Assembly (NCBI GenBank): GCA_034114085.1
Contig: JAXEWB010000024.1
Location: 1-64,000 of the forward strand
Length of the DNA: 64,000 nucleotides
Source of the DNA: Spiro-02 sp034114085
GTDB lineage: Bacteria > Spirochaetota > Spirochaetia > Sphaerochaetales > Sphaerochaetaceae
Reading direction: 5' to 3'
The notes beneath the pieces were generated by a model. The model searched no databases and was not told the DNA's origin. It saw only the letters and a program-made list of their open reading frames with translations. Both the position numbers and the translations under genes were made by a program. Below, in pieces: positions 1-8,787 of this stretch. Position 1 is the stretch's first letter. The number at the start of each line of letters is the position of its first letter.

Positions 1-19
1 GGGATATTCCATGCATCAG

Positions 20-212
20 GTAGGACGTAATCCCAACATACAGGACGTAGCAACAACATAAAGGACGTAGACGATAGGTAGCTCCGACATACAGGACGTA
101 ATCCCCACATAAAGGACGTAGCAACAACATGCAGGACGTAGGCGATAGATAAAGGACGTAATCCCATCATAAAGGACGTAGCAACAACATACAGGACGTA
201 CCAACAGCAAGC
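20..212 (-). repeat. Modular 20-bp repeat array, copy 1
   Basis: Nine copies of the core AGGACGTA begin at 22, 42, 62, 93, 113, 133, 153, 173 and 193. The period is exactly 20 bp, apart from one 31-bp step. Between cores sit short cassettes from a small set: atcccaacat-like, gcaacaacat, gacgatagat-like, and a longer cassette containing ggtagctccgacat. The reverse complement (core TACGTCCT) matches the array at 56.9-57.15 kb, including the same cassettes and the same +11-bp cassette. The period is not a multiple of three, no ribosome binding site is present, and reading frames through it look artefactual. The array may extend upstream of the window. Confidence 0.9.
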
Positions 213-396
213 GGGAGCAGAACAAGCTCGTTCGACTCCTGAAGTGACAGCCGTTAGGGGGCGAGTGTCTGGTTTGTATACTTATTTTCTACGTAATAGC
301 CGTTATCCTTTGTGGCTGAACCGTAAACTTTTGGAACAGCCCCTTGTCGCCCGGCGAAGCTTCATGGTATAAGACTCAGTATCTGAGGCAACCATT

Positions 397-1473
397 ATGC
401 AGAATGTAGATGTACGGATCAAACAAATTGATCCACTAGTAACTCCGGCTACTTTGGCGGAGAAATATCCTGTGTCCGAGGAAGTGAGCGAAAGCATCGC
501 CGCTTCTCGCAAGACTGTCAACTCGATTATCAAAGGTGAAGATCCCCGCCTGCTGGCCATTGTCGGTCCTTGTTCGATTCATGATCACAATGGAGCGATA
601 GATTACGCCCGTCGCCTGAAGGAACTCTCCGATGCGGTCAAGGACGAGATGTTCGTGGTCATGCGGACATACTTTGAGAAGCCCCGTACGATTCTTGGGT
701 GGAAGGGGTTCATTCTTGACCCCAAGATGGACGGTTCATATGATATCGGATTGGGATTGGAGCAGGCCCGTTCCCTGTTGCTAGAGATTACCAGTCTTGG
801 GCTTCCCGTTGGTTGTGAAGTGCTGGATCCCTTCGTCCCTCAGTATATCGACGAACTGATGAGCTGGTCCTCCATCGGCGCACGGACGACGGAGAGCCAG
901 ACCCACCGCAACCTGGCCAGCGGACTTTCTGTTGCGGTGGGCTTCAAGAATAGCACGAGCGGAGATTTGACCAACGCCATCAACGCAGTCAAGTCTGCGG
1001 CCAGCCCGGCCTCTTTCATCGGTATCGACAAGGAAGGCCATAATGTCATTTTGCGTACTACGGGCAATGACTGTTGCCATTTGATTCTTAGGGGTGGCGA
1101 CCAGGCACCGAATTATTACGAGGACGATGTAGAACTCGCTCGGCAGAAAATGAAGGACGCGGGGTTGCTGCCATCAATCATCATCGATTGCAGTCATGGC
1201 AATTCCCGCAAGAATCCTGAACGGCAGAAGCGCGTTCTCCGTTCGGTAATCGACCAACGAATCTGGGGCGAATCCGCCATCCGCGGTTTCATGCTGGAAA
1301 GTAACCTGTTCGCGGGAAACCAGCGGATACCGGAAGACCCCAAGTCGCTTCGGTACGGCGTTTCCGTCACCGATGCCTGTATCGGCTGGGACGATACGGA
1401 GAAGACGATGCTCAATGCATGCGAATTGTTGCGTCGCGCACGCCTGGATGCGGGAATGCACAATCCGCTGTGA
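397..1473 (+). CDS. aroG: 3-deoxy-7-phosphoheptulonate synthase (DAHP synthase, class I)
   Basis: This cytoplasmic enzyme condenses phosphoenolpyruvate with erythrose 4-phosphate, the first step of the shikimate pathway to aromatic amino acids. The 358-residue length and full-length similarity fit the AroF/G/H (type I alpha) family. Recognisable stretches are IVGPCSIHD near residue 52, MRTYFEKPRT near 89, SIGARTTESQ near 160, and the metal/PEP-site region IIIDCSHGNS near 263. The ATG is preceded by GAGG at a suitable distance. The N-terminal extension is the part that carries feedback inhibition in E. coli enzymes, but which amino acid inhibits this one cannot be told, so the F/G/H assignment is arbitrary. 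It lies alone, 70 bp ahead of a DJ-1 gene, and no other aro gene is in the window. Confidence 0.93.
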   Translation: MQNVDVRIKQIDPLVTPATLAEKYPVSEEVSESIAASRKTVNSIIKGEDPRLLAIVGPCSIHDHNGAIDYARRLKELSDAVKDEMFVVMRTYFEKPRTILGWKGFILDPKMDGSYDIGLGLEQARSLLLEITSLGLPVGCEVLDPFVPQYIDELMSWSSIGARTTESQTHRNLASGLSVAVGFKNSTSGDLTNAINAVKSAASPASFIGIDKEGHNVILRTTGNDCCHLILRGGDQAPNYYEDDVELARQKMKDAGLLPSIIIDCSHGNSRKNPERQKRVLRSVIDQRIWGESAIRGFMLESNLFAGNQRIPEDPKSLRYGVSVTDACIGWDDTEKTMLNACELLRRARLDAGMHNPL

Positions 1474-1542
1474 CGTGGTGTGCGACTATCGATAGACTGT
1501 CGCTGTTCTGTGACTGAGGGCCGGTAGCAAGGAGGTTGTGAT

Positions 1543-2091
1543 ATGGCAGTGCCGAAAGTACTTGTCGTATTTGCGGAAGGCTTTGAAGAAATCGAAGGTT
1601 TTGCACCTGTGGATTTGCTTAAGCGCGCCGGCGCCGAAGTCGTTACCGCCGGTGTCGGTACGCGGGAAATCTCCGGGTCGCATGGAATCCGCATTGTCTG
1701 TGACATGGAAATTTCACAGGCAGCTTTTGATTATGACTGCGTCATCTGCCCCGGAGGGATGCCTGGCTCCGTAAACCTTGCGCACAGCTGGGAGGTGATG
1801 CAACGCCTTGTACAGGTGGCCGGGCATGGCGTCGTGTGCGCAATCTGCGCCGCTCCCGCCGTCGTCTTTGGACCAGCCGGATTGCTGGATGGCCGAAAAG
1901 CGGTCTGCTATCCCGGCCAGGAGGCGGCCTGTCCCGCCGTCCGGTTCGGTACTGAACGGGTCATGGTCGACGGCAACGTCATTACTGCCCGAGGTGCCGG
2001 TTGTGCCGTCGAGTTTTCCTTGGCCATCATCGAAAAGCTGTTGGGCAAGGCTAAGGCTGACAAGGTGTCCGCCGACATCATCTGGAAATAA
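1543..2091 (+). CDS. DJ-1/PfpI family protein (YajL/ThiJ-like)
   Basis: A 182-residue single-domain protein of the DJ-1/PfpI superfamily. It has the N-terminal VFAEGFEEIE strand-helix carrying the conserved Glu, a CPGGMPG loop, and the nucleophile-elbow cysteine in CAICAAPAVV around residue 103. Family members act as glyoxalases, deglycases or redox chaperones; the exact activity here cannot be read from sequence. A strong AAGGAGG ribosome binding site precedes the ATG. It is on the same strand as the DAHP synthase (69-bp gap) and the DUF1846 gene (68-bp gap), so co-transcription is possible but not certain. Confidence 0.88.
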   Translation: MAVPKVLVVFAEGFEEIEGFAPVDLLKRAGAEVVTAGVGTREISGSHGIRIVCDMEISQAAFDYDCVICPGGMPGSVNLAHSWEVMQRLVQVAGHGVVCAICAAPAVVFGPAGLLDGRKAVCYPGQEAACPAVRFGTERVMVDGNVITARGAGCAVEFSLAIIEKLLGKAKADKVSADIIWK

Positions 2092-2159
2092 GTGTCTTGA
2101 ACTGACGGGGAAACGATTTGTTTCCTCTTTTTTTATACTTTGTGATAGGGAAGGAACGC

Positions 2160-3677
2160 ATGGCTAGGATTGGGTTTGACAACGAGAAGTATCTGGAAGA
2201 ACAGAAGCATTTTATCCTGGAACGAATGCAGCGGTGCGACGGGAAACTGTACCTTGAATGCGGCGGTAAGTTGCTGTACGACTATCATGCCTCGCGTGTT
2301 TTGCCCGGATTCGACCCCAACGTCAAGATGCGTGTGTTCCAGTCCTTCAAGGATCAGATTGATGTCATTATCTGTATTCATGCAGGTGATATCGAACGGC
2401 GCAAGATGAGAAGCGATTTCGGCATTACCTACGATACTGACGTGTTCAAGATGATTGACGACTTCGCTTCATGGGGAATCGCCGTCAGCAGGGTGGTCAT
2501 CACTCGTTTCGATGGTGAGCCTGCGGTCCTGCAGTTCAAGGATCGTCTCGAACGCCGGGGAATCACCGTCTATACCCATATGGCGACCAGAGGCTATCCT
2601 AATGATGTGGACCTGATCGTCAGTGACGAAGGCTACGGCGCGAATCCCTATATCGAGACGGAACGCCCCGTCGTAATCGTTACCGCTCCTGGGCCTGGCA
2701 GTGGCAAACTCGCCACCTGTTTGTCGCAGATGTACCATGACTACCGGGCAGGGCGCCATAGCGGCTATGCGAAATTTGAAACCTTTCCCATCTGGAACCT
2801 GCCAATCGACCATCCTGTGAATATCGCTTATGAAGCTGCTACGGCGGATATCGGGGATATCAACCTGATTGACCATTTTCATCTCTCCGCCTACGGAATC
2901 CCGGCTGTGAACTATTCCCGGGATCTGGAGGCGTATCCGTTGCTCAAGCGTATCCTGGAGAAAATCACCGGCAAGGACTGTGTCTATAAGTCCCCTACCG
3001 ATATGGGCGTAAATCGCTGTGGCTTCGGTATCGTCGATGACGCTGTGGTTCGTGATGCCGCGAATCAGGAGATTATCCGTCGTTATTTCCGTGCGGTATG
3101 TGAATACGCCCAAGGCATCGGCGCCTTGGAGACGGTCAATCGTTCAAAAGCGATCATGGAGACCGCTCGGCTTTCCACGGCGATGCGCCCCTGCGTGCCT
3201 GCTTCCGAAGAAGCGTTGGCATTTGCCATCGAGAACAAGAAGGGGAACAACGGCATTACCTGTGCCGCAGCTCTAGAGCTGCCAGACGGTACGATCGTCA
3301 CCGCTTGGAACTCTTCGTTGATGCATGCTTCCTCCGCTTTGGTGCTGAACGCACTGAAACGGCTCGCCCAGATTCCACAGCCCATCGACCTGATTCCTAA
3401 AGCGATCATCAATTCAATCACGACGATGAAACGCGATGTCCTTCGTGGTCGTGGAGTAAGCCTGAACCTCGACGAAATGCTGATCTGCCTCGCCATGAGC
3501 GCCACCATCAATCCGACCGCTCAGGCCGCTTTGGAGAAGCTGCCGCAGTTACGTGGTTGCGAGGCTCATATGACGCATATCCCCAGCGCTGGCGATTCTA
3601 CTGGCCTCCGCAAGCTGGGTATCAACGTGACCAGTGAGCCGAAGTTCCCGACTAGCAACCTCTACAATCCGGCGTAG
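2160..3677 (+). CDS. DUF1846 domain-containing protein (UPF0371)
   Basis: A 505-residue protein matching the DUF1846 family over its whole length (starts MARIGFDNEKYLEEQKHFIL; contains VTAPGPGSGKL near 182 and a C-terminal HIPSAGDSTGLRKLGI stretch). The family is common in anaerobic bacteria and has solved structures, but no agreed function. The P-loop-like GPGSGK suggests a phosphate or nucleotide-binding loop, which is inference. The start is placed at 2160 because AAGGAA lies just upstream; a longer frame from 2118 has no ribosome binding site. The gene is followed by a clear terminator. Confidence 0.9.
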   Translation: MARIGFDNEKYLEEQKHFILERMQRCDGKLYLECGGKLLYDYHASRVLPGFDPNVKMRVFQSFKDQIDVIICIHAGDIERRKMRSDFGITYDTDVFKMIDDFASWGIAVSRVVITRFDGEPAVLQFKDRLERRGITVYTHMATRGYPNDVDLIVSDEGYGANPYIETERPVVIVTAPGPGSGKLATCLSQMYHDYRAGRHSGYAKFETFPIWNLPIDHPVNIAYEAATADIGDINLIDHFHLSAYGIPAVNYSRDLEAYPLLKRILEKITGKDCVYKSPTDMGVNRCGFGIVDDAVVRDAANQEIIRRYFRAVCEYAQGIGALETVNRSKAIMETARLSTAMRPCVPASEEALAFAIENKKGNNGITCAAALELPDGTIVTAWNSSLMHASSALVLNALKRLAQIPQPIDLIPKAIINSITTMKRDVLRGRGVSLNLDEMLICLAMSATINPTAQAALEKLPQLRGCEAHMTHIPSAGDSTGLRKLGINVTSEPKFPTSNLYNPA

Positions 3678-3713
3678 GCGTACGACATTCTTTGCAAATC
3701 GCGCTATCAGAAG

Positions 3714-3756
3714 ACAGACCGTCAATCATGCGTACAGCGATTCGATGGTCTGTTTT
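3714..3756 (+). terminator. Rho-independent terminator after the DUF1846 gene
   Basis: The arms ACAGACCGTC and GATGGTCTGT form a stem with one G-U pair, followed directly by TTTTTAT. It lies 37 bp after the DUF1846 stop codon and upstream of the NagA-operon promoter. Confidence 0.75.
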
Positions 3757-3844
3757 TATATCTTGATGGTTGAAGGGGCCAGTACATCTGCGTCTATGTC
3801 CCTCTCTGGTTCATGTTGAAAAGATCTTTTCAAGTAAATTTTGA

Positions 3845-3872
3845 TTGACAAAGGGTAAAAATGATGTATGAT
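3845..3872 (+). promoter_or_regulatory. Sigma-70 promoter of the amino-sugar/TRAP operon
   Basis: A perfect -35 box TTGACA (3845-3850) and a -10 box TATGAT (3867-3872) are separated by 16 bp, 47 bp ahead of the NagA-like start codon. A palindromic operator follows immediately downstream. Confidence 0.8.
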
Positions 3873-3876
3873 TAAC

Positions 3877-3901
3877 TTGTAAGTTGTCAGACAACATACA
3901 A
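3877..3901. promoter_or_regulatory. FadR/GntR-type operator
   Basis: A 25-bp palindrome centred at 3889. The inner 13 bp GTTGTCAGACAAC are perfectly symmetric, and the flanking TTGTAA/ATACAA arms differ at one position. The core TTGTCAGACAA fits the FadR-subfamily consensus TNGTNNNACNA. It overlaps the expected transcription start of the operon, a classic place for repression. The likely ligand is the GntR/FCD protein encoded by the second gene of the operon (inference). Confidence 0.75.
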
Positions 3902-3918
3902 ATTAATGGGGTGTACAA

Positions 3919-5082
3919 ATGTTTTTTGAAGGAATCGACATATATACAGGGCAGGTTGAACGGATAGAAGTCATAGACGGGCAGATTGCTCGTATAGAAG
4001 AAAAAGGGCGAGGAAGAATTGATTCTGGGCTGCCATATTTGAGTAGAAGCTTTATCGATATGCAGGTGAATGGATATCGAGGTGTCGATTACAGTGGAGA
4101 AAATCTCTCCTTGGAACAGATACGTACACTTGTGTCTGATCTTGCAGCCTCCGGTACGTGTCGGCACGTACCAACGATCATTACGAATAGCGAACAGCGG
4201 ATTGAAAAGAATCTTAGAATGATTTCTCGGGCTGTAGCCTCGGATTCTGCCATTGCGAATGCGATTGTTGGCGTTCACATTGAAGGGCCGTTTATTTCCG
4301 AAGAGGATGGACCGCGTGGTGCGCATGATAGGAAATATATACGGGATCCCAATATCGAGGAACTGAAACGCTGGCAATCCGCCGCTGGTGGATTGGTGAA
4401 ACTCGTGACGATCGCTCCTGAGAGACAAGGCGCAACGGAGTTTATCAGATATGCAAGTGAAATGGGTGTCGTTGTTGCGATTGGACATTGTGCACCGGAC
4501 GCTGGGCAAATTAAAGCTGCGATTGCCGCAGGGGCAAGACTCTGTACGCATCTTGGGAACGGTAGCCATGCCCGGTTGCCTCGGTTGCGAAATTACATAT
4601 GGGAACAGCTTGCGGAGGATTCTTTATCCGCGGGAATCATCGCGGATGGTTTTCATCTGCCGTCCAGCGTATTGAAGACTTTTCTGAGAACGAAAGGATA
4701 TGACCGGCTGATATTGGTAAGCGATGTTGCTTTGTTGGGGGGCAATGCCCCTGGAGTCTTCAAATGGGGGGATATTGACGTAGAAGTTTTCGCTGACGGA
4801 CATCTTGGCTTGGCTGGAACTGAATTGTTGGCGGGAGCTGGACATCTGCTTGACTGGGACATTCCCGTATTTATGAAGGCTACAGGGGCTTCATTATTGG
4901 ATGCAATCAGGCTTGTAACGGTAAATCCTTCCAGGATACTGGGACTTGCTAGGGTTGAAGGAGGATTCAAGGAAGGAGAAAAGGCTGATATAATAAGTTT
5001 TTTTGCCGATGGTGCACAACTTCGGGTACAATCGTACTGTTACGCTACACATGAAAGGAGACCAGAACGTGATCAGTCTTGA
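3919..5082 (+). CDS. nagA: NagA-like N-acetyl-amino-sugar deacetylase (amidohydrolase)
   Basis: A 387-residue amidohydrolase related to N-acetylglucosamine-6-phosphate deacetylase. The metal and catalytic positions are present: GVHIEGPF near 116, IGHCAPD near 191, THLGNGSHARLP near 210 and LVSDVALLGG near 265. The classical THLFNAM motif is replaced by THLGNGSH, which marks a sister subfamily whose substrate may not be GlcNAc-6-phosphate. First gene of the operon, 17 bp after the operator. The downstream GntR gene overlaps its 3' end by 14 bp. It probably removes the N-acyl group from the imported sugar before NagB-like deamination (inference from context). Confidence 0.82.
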   Translation: MFFEGIDIYTGQVERIEVIDGQIARIEEKGRGRIDSGLPYLSRSFIDMQVNGYRGVDYSGENLSLEQIRTLVSDLAASGTCRHVPTIITNSEQRIEKNLRMISRAVASDSAIANAIVGVHIEGPFISEEDGPRGAHDRKYIRDPNIEELKRWQSAAGGLVKLVTIAPERQGATEFIRYASEMGVVVAIGHCAPDAGQIKAAIAAGARLCTHLGNGSHARLPRLRNYIWEQLAEDSLSAGIIADGFHLPSSVLKTFLRTKGYDRLILVSDVALLGGNAPGVFKWGDIDVEVFADGHLGLAGTELLAGAGHLLDWDIPVFMKATGASLLDAIRLVTVNPSRILGLARVEGGFKEGEKADIISFFADGAQLRVQSYCYATHERRPERDQS

Positions 5083-5779
5083 AGACTCAATGAGTAAGAT
5101 AAATCATGACAACGTATCAGATGCGGTTGTACAGAACCTTAAGAACTATATCCTGGACAATGACATGACGACTGGAGACAAGTTGCCAACGGAGACGGAG
5201 CTGGCTCAAGTACTGGGTATTAGCCGGGCATCCATTCGTGAAGCGATGAAAACTCTTGAAGGGACAGGAGTTATCCATACGATTCATGGCAAGGGCCGGT
5301 TTATTAGGGATTTCAATTTTGAACAGATGGTAGATAATCTTTCATACAACCTAAAAGTTCATTTTAAGGATTTTCAGGATGTCGTTCAGGTGAGAATGGC
5401 CCTTGAAGCTTACTTCCTTCCTTCAGCCGCGTTGTCGTTTACTTCCCAGGACATAGAGGAGCTTGAATGTATCCTGGATGAACTGGAACGGGATATACGA
5501 GAGGGAAAGCCTGATAGAGAGCTTGTAGTTACCCATACGATGTTTCATAGGCGGCTATATCAGGCATTCAACAATAAGTTGCTCGACAGCTTGATTTCGA
5601 TGTTTTCGACCTTCCAAAGGTTACTGACGACTATGGATCAATGCAAGACAAGCAACAACGAGGTGTTCCTTACCAAGCATAGGGAGCTTATGGATAGTCT
5701 GAAATCAAAGGATACTGAAAAGGTATTGGAATGCTTGAAGAAGCATTTTACTGATTTCGACCAATTGGGACTTAAGTAG
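5069..5779 (+). CDS. GntR-family transcriptional regulator (FadR subfamily, FCD domain)
   Basis: A 236-residue repressor: N-terminal winged helix-turn-helix (KLPTETELAQVLGISRASIR), then an all-helical FCD effector domain. The usual FCD metal-ligand histidines are visible in HTMFHRRLY, LTKHREL and LKKHF. The GTG at 5069 is chosen because AAAGGAG ends 8 bp upstream; this start overlaps the NagA-like gene by 14 bp. A longer frame from 5003 lies inside the upstream gene without support. It probably binds the palindrome at 3877-3901 and controls its own operon, released by a pathway intermediate (inference). Confidence 0.9.
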   Translation: MISLEDSMSKINHDNVSDAVVQNLKNYILDNDMTTGDKLPTETELAQVLGISRASIREAMKTLEGTGVIHTIHGKGRFIRDFNFEQMVDNLSYNLKVHFKDFQDVVQVRMALEAYFLPSAALSFTSQDIEELECILDELERDIREGKPDRELVVTHTMFHRRLYQAFNNKLLDSLISMFSTFQRLLTTMDQCKTSNNEVFLTKHRELMDSLKSKDTEKVLECLKKHFTDFDQLGLK

Positions 5780-5826
5780 CCTTAAAAAAACAATTTATTG
5801 CCACATTGGAAAATAGGAGGACAAGT

Positions 5827-6825
5827 ATGAAGAAGGTGTTTGTCATGCTTATGGTTGCTGTACTCTGTTGTAGTACTGCTTTCGCTCAGGGTGGTCAGGA
5901 AAAGAAAACCATGACGCTCAAACTTGGACATATTCGTGATACGGAACATCCGACACATAAAGGTGCGGAACTGTTTGCGAAGCTGGTGGAGGAGCGTACT
6001 GATGGACGTATCAAGGTGAATGTCTATGCAAACAGTCAGCTTGGCGGAATCCAGGAGATGTTCACCCAGATCAAGTCAGGAGATCTTGACATGGTATATG
6101 GCGGCATCAACACTTTAGCGTTCATTTCCGGAGGTGAAGCTCTAGAAATCACTGCGATTCCGTTTTTGTATAGGAACTATGACCATATGAGGACTTGCTT
6201 GCTTTCTGATGAGTTCGCTTCGGCACTCGCAGGTGCAGAAAAGGCCACTGGGCTAAAAATCCTCAATATTACCGGTGATACCGCACCGCGAGGTCTGACT
6301 GCGAATAAAAAGATTACCGTCCCCGGTGACTTCAAAGGATTGAAGATCAGGACCGCGGCCAGTGATACCGTTGTGAGGACGATGCAAAAATTGGGCGCTC
6401 TTCCCCAGCAAATCGCCCTTGCCGATCTTTGGATGGCTTTGAAGACCAATGTCGTGGACGCTCAGGAAAATGGTGCGATTACCGTTATGAACAACAGTTT
6501 CTTTGAGGTGCAGTCCTATTATATGCAGACCGACTATATTCGAGATATCGAATGCTTCTATATCTCTCCCGTCCTGTACAACAAGCTGTCCGATGCGGAT
6601 CAGGCAACCATATATGAGGCTTCGGAAGAGGCTGGTAAACTGGTTACCGAATTGACCCACCAGCAATTGGACACAGTCTATGATACGCTTGGCGAGCATA
6701 TGACCGTCGTGACAGAGCCTGAACTTCGTCTTGATCTCTTCCGTCAGGAGCTGGATGGTCTTTTTAATGATTGGGATGGCGTCCGTTGGCCCAAGGGCAT
6801 GCTTGAGATTTTCAAGAACATGTAG
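5827..6825 (+). CDS. dctP: TRAP transporter solute-binding protein (DctP family)
   Basis: A 332-residue periplasmic binding protein with a signal peptide (MKKVFVMLMVAVLCCSTAFA). The DctP fold is recognised by LGHIRDTEHPTHKGAE at the mature N terminus, the ligand carboxylate-binding arginine in GLKIRTAASD, and the hinge motif NVVDAQENG. TRAP binding proteins usually hold acidic ligands through this arginine, so the substrate probably carries a carboxylate. With nagA/nagB-like neighbours, an amino-sugar acid or a sialic-acid-like compound is plausible, but no sialic acid lyase or kinase is present. Start at 5827 behind AGGAGG; 47 bp after the GntR stop. Confidence 0.92.
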   Translation: MKKVFVMLMVAVLCCSTAFAQGGQEKKTMTLKLGHIRDTEHPTHKGAELFAKLVEERTDGRIKVNVYANSQLGGIQEMFTQIKSGDLDMVYGGINTLAFISGGEALEITAIPFLYRNYDHMRTCLLSDEFASALAGAEKATGLKILNITGDTAPRGLTANKKITVPGDFKGLKIRTAASDTVVRTMQKLGALPQQIALADLWMALKTNVVDAQENGAITVMNNSFFEVQSYYMQTDYIRDIECFYISPVLYNKLSDADQATIYEASEEAGKLVTELTHQQLDTVYDTLGEHMTVVTEPELRLDLFRQELDGLFNDWDGVRWPKGMLEIFKNM

Positions 6826-6899
6826 CCTCGATTTAGCTCTCCTCCTGCGGCACGTGTACGAAGGTGTCCGCGGGAAAGGGAGCTATAATAGGAATCCAT

Positions 6900-8180
6900 A
6901 TGATTATTATTCTGTTTGTCATCATGTTCACCCTCATAGGGGTAGGGATGAGCATCTGGGTTTCAATGGGGCTGAGCGGCTTGCTCTACGTCCTGATCCG
7001 TGGCGATGTTTCCCTACGACTTGTCGCATCACAGATGGTCAATGGGGTATCTGCCGACACGTTGTTGGCCATACCGTTTTTCATCCTTGCCGGGAATCTC
7101 ATGGGGTCGTCCGGCATTACAAACAAACTGCTGAAATTCTCTAACTTTTTTGTAGGAAAGTACCGTGCAGGACTTGCCTATGTATCGATTGTGACCAGTG
7201 TGTTTTTGGCGGGAGTTTCTGGCTCCGCAGTGTCGGACGCGAGTTCAACCTCGGCTGTATTGCATCCAATTATGAAGGGACGGGGGTATGATGATGCCTA
7301 CGGTGCGTCAATCAATGCAAGTTCCGCAGTGATAGGGCCGATTATTCCTCCTAGCATCCCGATGGTGAATGTAGGAATCATTAGTGGTATCTCTATTGGA
7401 AAACTGTTTCTCGGTGGATATATCCCTGGAATGCTCATGGCATTGGGCCTATGGATTCTAGTGACGATTGTCGCAAAGAAACGGAATTATCCCGCTGCCC
7501 ATGTCGAGCGTTCATGGAAGATATTCTGGAGTCTGGTGAAGGAAACTTGGCTTGCGTTGCTCGCCCCGGTAATCATTATCATCGGTGTCGTTTCCGGGCT
7601 TGTCACCATCACGGAGGTCGCTGTATTGGCCAATGCCTACATCCTGCTTATATCCGTGTTTGTATACAAATCGATTAATCTGAAAAACTTTTTTGAAACA
7701 GTCAAAAACACCGCGGTCTTCTGTTGCTCTATCATGATGATTTTCGCGGCGGTAGGTTTGTTTCAATATATCGTCTCTTCTGAACAGCTTGGACAACAAC
7801 TGATGAATCTGATTCTCGATCTCCATATGACGAAAACTGGATTTCTGATGTTCTGTACCGTATTCTTTCTGTTCATGGGGTGTATTATCGATGCGGTTCC
7901 CGTAATCTTGATTTTCTTTCCTGTATTGCTTCCCATCGCCATTCAGCTGGGTGTAGATCCCGTTCATTTTGGTGTCATCACTGTTTTGAACCTGATGATC
8001 GGCCTGATTACCCCACCTGTCGGTGCATTGTTGTTCATTGAAACCAAAATTGCGAAAATTGACATCAACATACTGATCAAGGAAATCTGGCCCCACATCA
8101 TAGTTTTAGTCGGTGTATTGTTGCTGATTACCTTTGTTCCATGGTTCGTGACGTTCTTGCCGAACCTGCTGTTCAGCTAG
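6900..8180 (+). CDS. dctM: TRAP transporter large permease (DctM family)
   Basis: About 426 residues of nearly continuous hydrophobic helices, matching the DctM/ion-transporter family: GVSGSAVSDASSTSAV, VIGPIIPPSIPMV and a C-terminal GLITPPVGALLF signature. It forms the sodium-coupled translocation channel with DctQ. The start is set at the ATG at 6900, where DctM proteins typically begin (MIIILF...); a GTG at 6864 in the same frame is possible. It lies 74 bp after dctP and 10 bp before dctQ. The order P-M-Q differs from the more frequent P-Q-M. Confidence 0.93.
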   Translation: MIIILFVIMFTLIGVGMSIWVSMGLSGLLYVLIRGDVSLRLVASQMVNGVSADTLLAIPFFILAGNLMGSSGITNKLLKFSNFFVGKYRAGLAYVSIVTSVFLAGVSGSAVSDASSTSAVLHPIMKGRGYDDAYGASINASSAVIGPIIPPSIPMVNVGIISGISIGKLFLGGYIPGMLMALGLWILVTIVAKKRNYPAAHVERSWKIFWSLVKETWLALLAPVIIIIGVVSGLVTITEVAVLANAYILLISVFVYKSINLKNFFETVKNTAVFCCSIMMIFAAVGLFQYIVSSEQLGQQLMNLILDLHMTKTGFLMFCTVFFLFMGCIIDAVPVILIFFPVLLPIAIQLGVDPVHFGVITVLNLMIGLITPPVGALLFIETKIAKIDINILIKEIWPHIIVLVGVLLLITFVPWFVTFLPNLLFS

Positions 8181-8190
8181 GAGGCGGATG

Positions 8191-8787
8191 ATGTATTCAA
8201 AGATATGCAGGAAGACCGCGGACATTCTGGCCATTATTACAGGTTCCTTGTTGATCGGCGTTCTCTCGTTGTCGATGCTCAATATTTTGCTCAGGAACGT
8301 ATTTGCCGTATCATGGCTGATCATCGATGTCATTATCAAGTTAATGTTCGTCTGGATGATTTTTATTGGGGCTACGGTCGTCTATTTCCATCTTGACCAC
8401 CTGAAAATGGATTTCTTCAGCCGTAAGTTTTCGAAAAGAGCAAAGAAACTATTGGAATTGATCAGCGCGCTCTTTAGCTTGGGATTGTTCGGTGTAATGG
8501 GTGTCTATGGGGTCAACGTAATGATGATTCGAATGACAATTCCGTTTGAATCCTATAAAGCGATACCGACAGGCTACCTTTACCTTTCGGTACCGGTATG
8601 CGCTGTTATCATGATTCTTTTCACGATCGACCATCTGTTTCGCCTGTTCAAATACGGTACCGTCGATGAACCTGTGTTGGTTTCTGAAGAGGAGTTGCAT
8701 AGGCTGGAGAAGGAAGTCGAGAAAGGAATTGAAGAATTGAAAACTATGGAGACAGAAAGTGGTGATGCATATGACAAAAGAAATTAG
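8191..8787 (+). CDS. dctQ: TRAP transporter small permease (DctQ family)
   Basis: A 198-residue membrane protein with four predicted transmembrane helices and a charged, Glu-rich C-terminal tail (SEEELHRLEKEVEKGIEE), as expected for DctQ. AGGAGG at 8179-8184 lies 6 nt from the ATG at 8191; an overlapping ATG at 8188 is too close. Its 3' end overlaps the SIS gene by 29 bp, which supports translational coupling. Confidence 0.9.
   Translation: MYSKICRKTADILAIITGSLLIGVLSLSMLNILLRNVFAVSWLIIDVIIKLMFVWMIFIGATVVYFHLDHLKMDFFSRKFSKRAKKLLELISALFSLGLFGVMGVYGVNVMMIRMTIPFESYKAIPTGYLYLSVPVCAVIMILFTIDHLFRLFKYGTVDEPVLVSEEELHRLEKEVEKGIEELKTMETESGDAYDKRN

Noticed and set aside
20..212. CRISPR array
   Set aside because: Period is 20 bp with an ~8-12-bp core, the intervening cassettes repeat among themselves and in the second array, and no cas genes are present.
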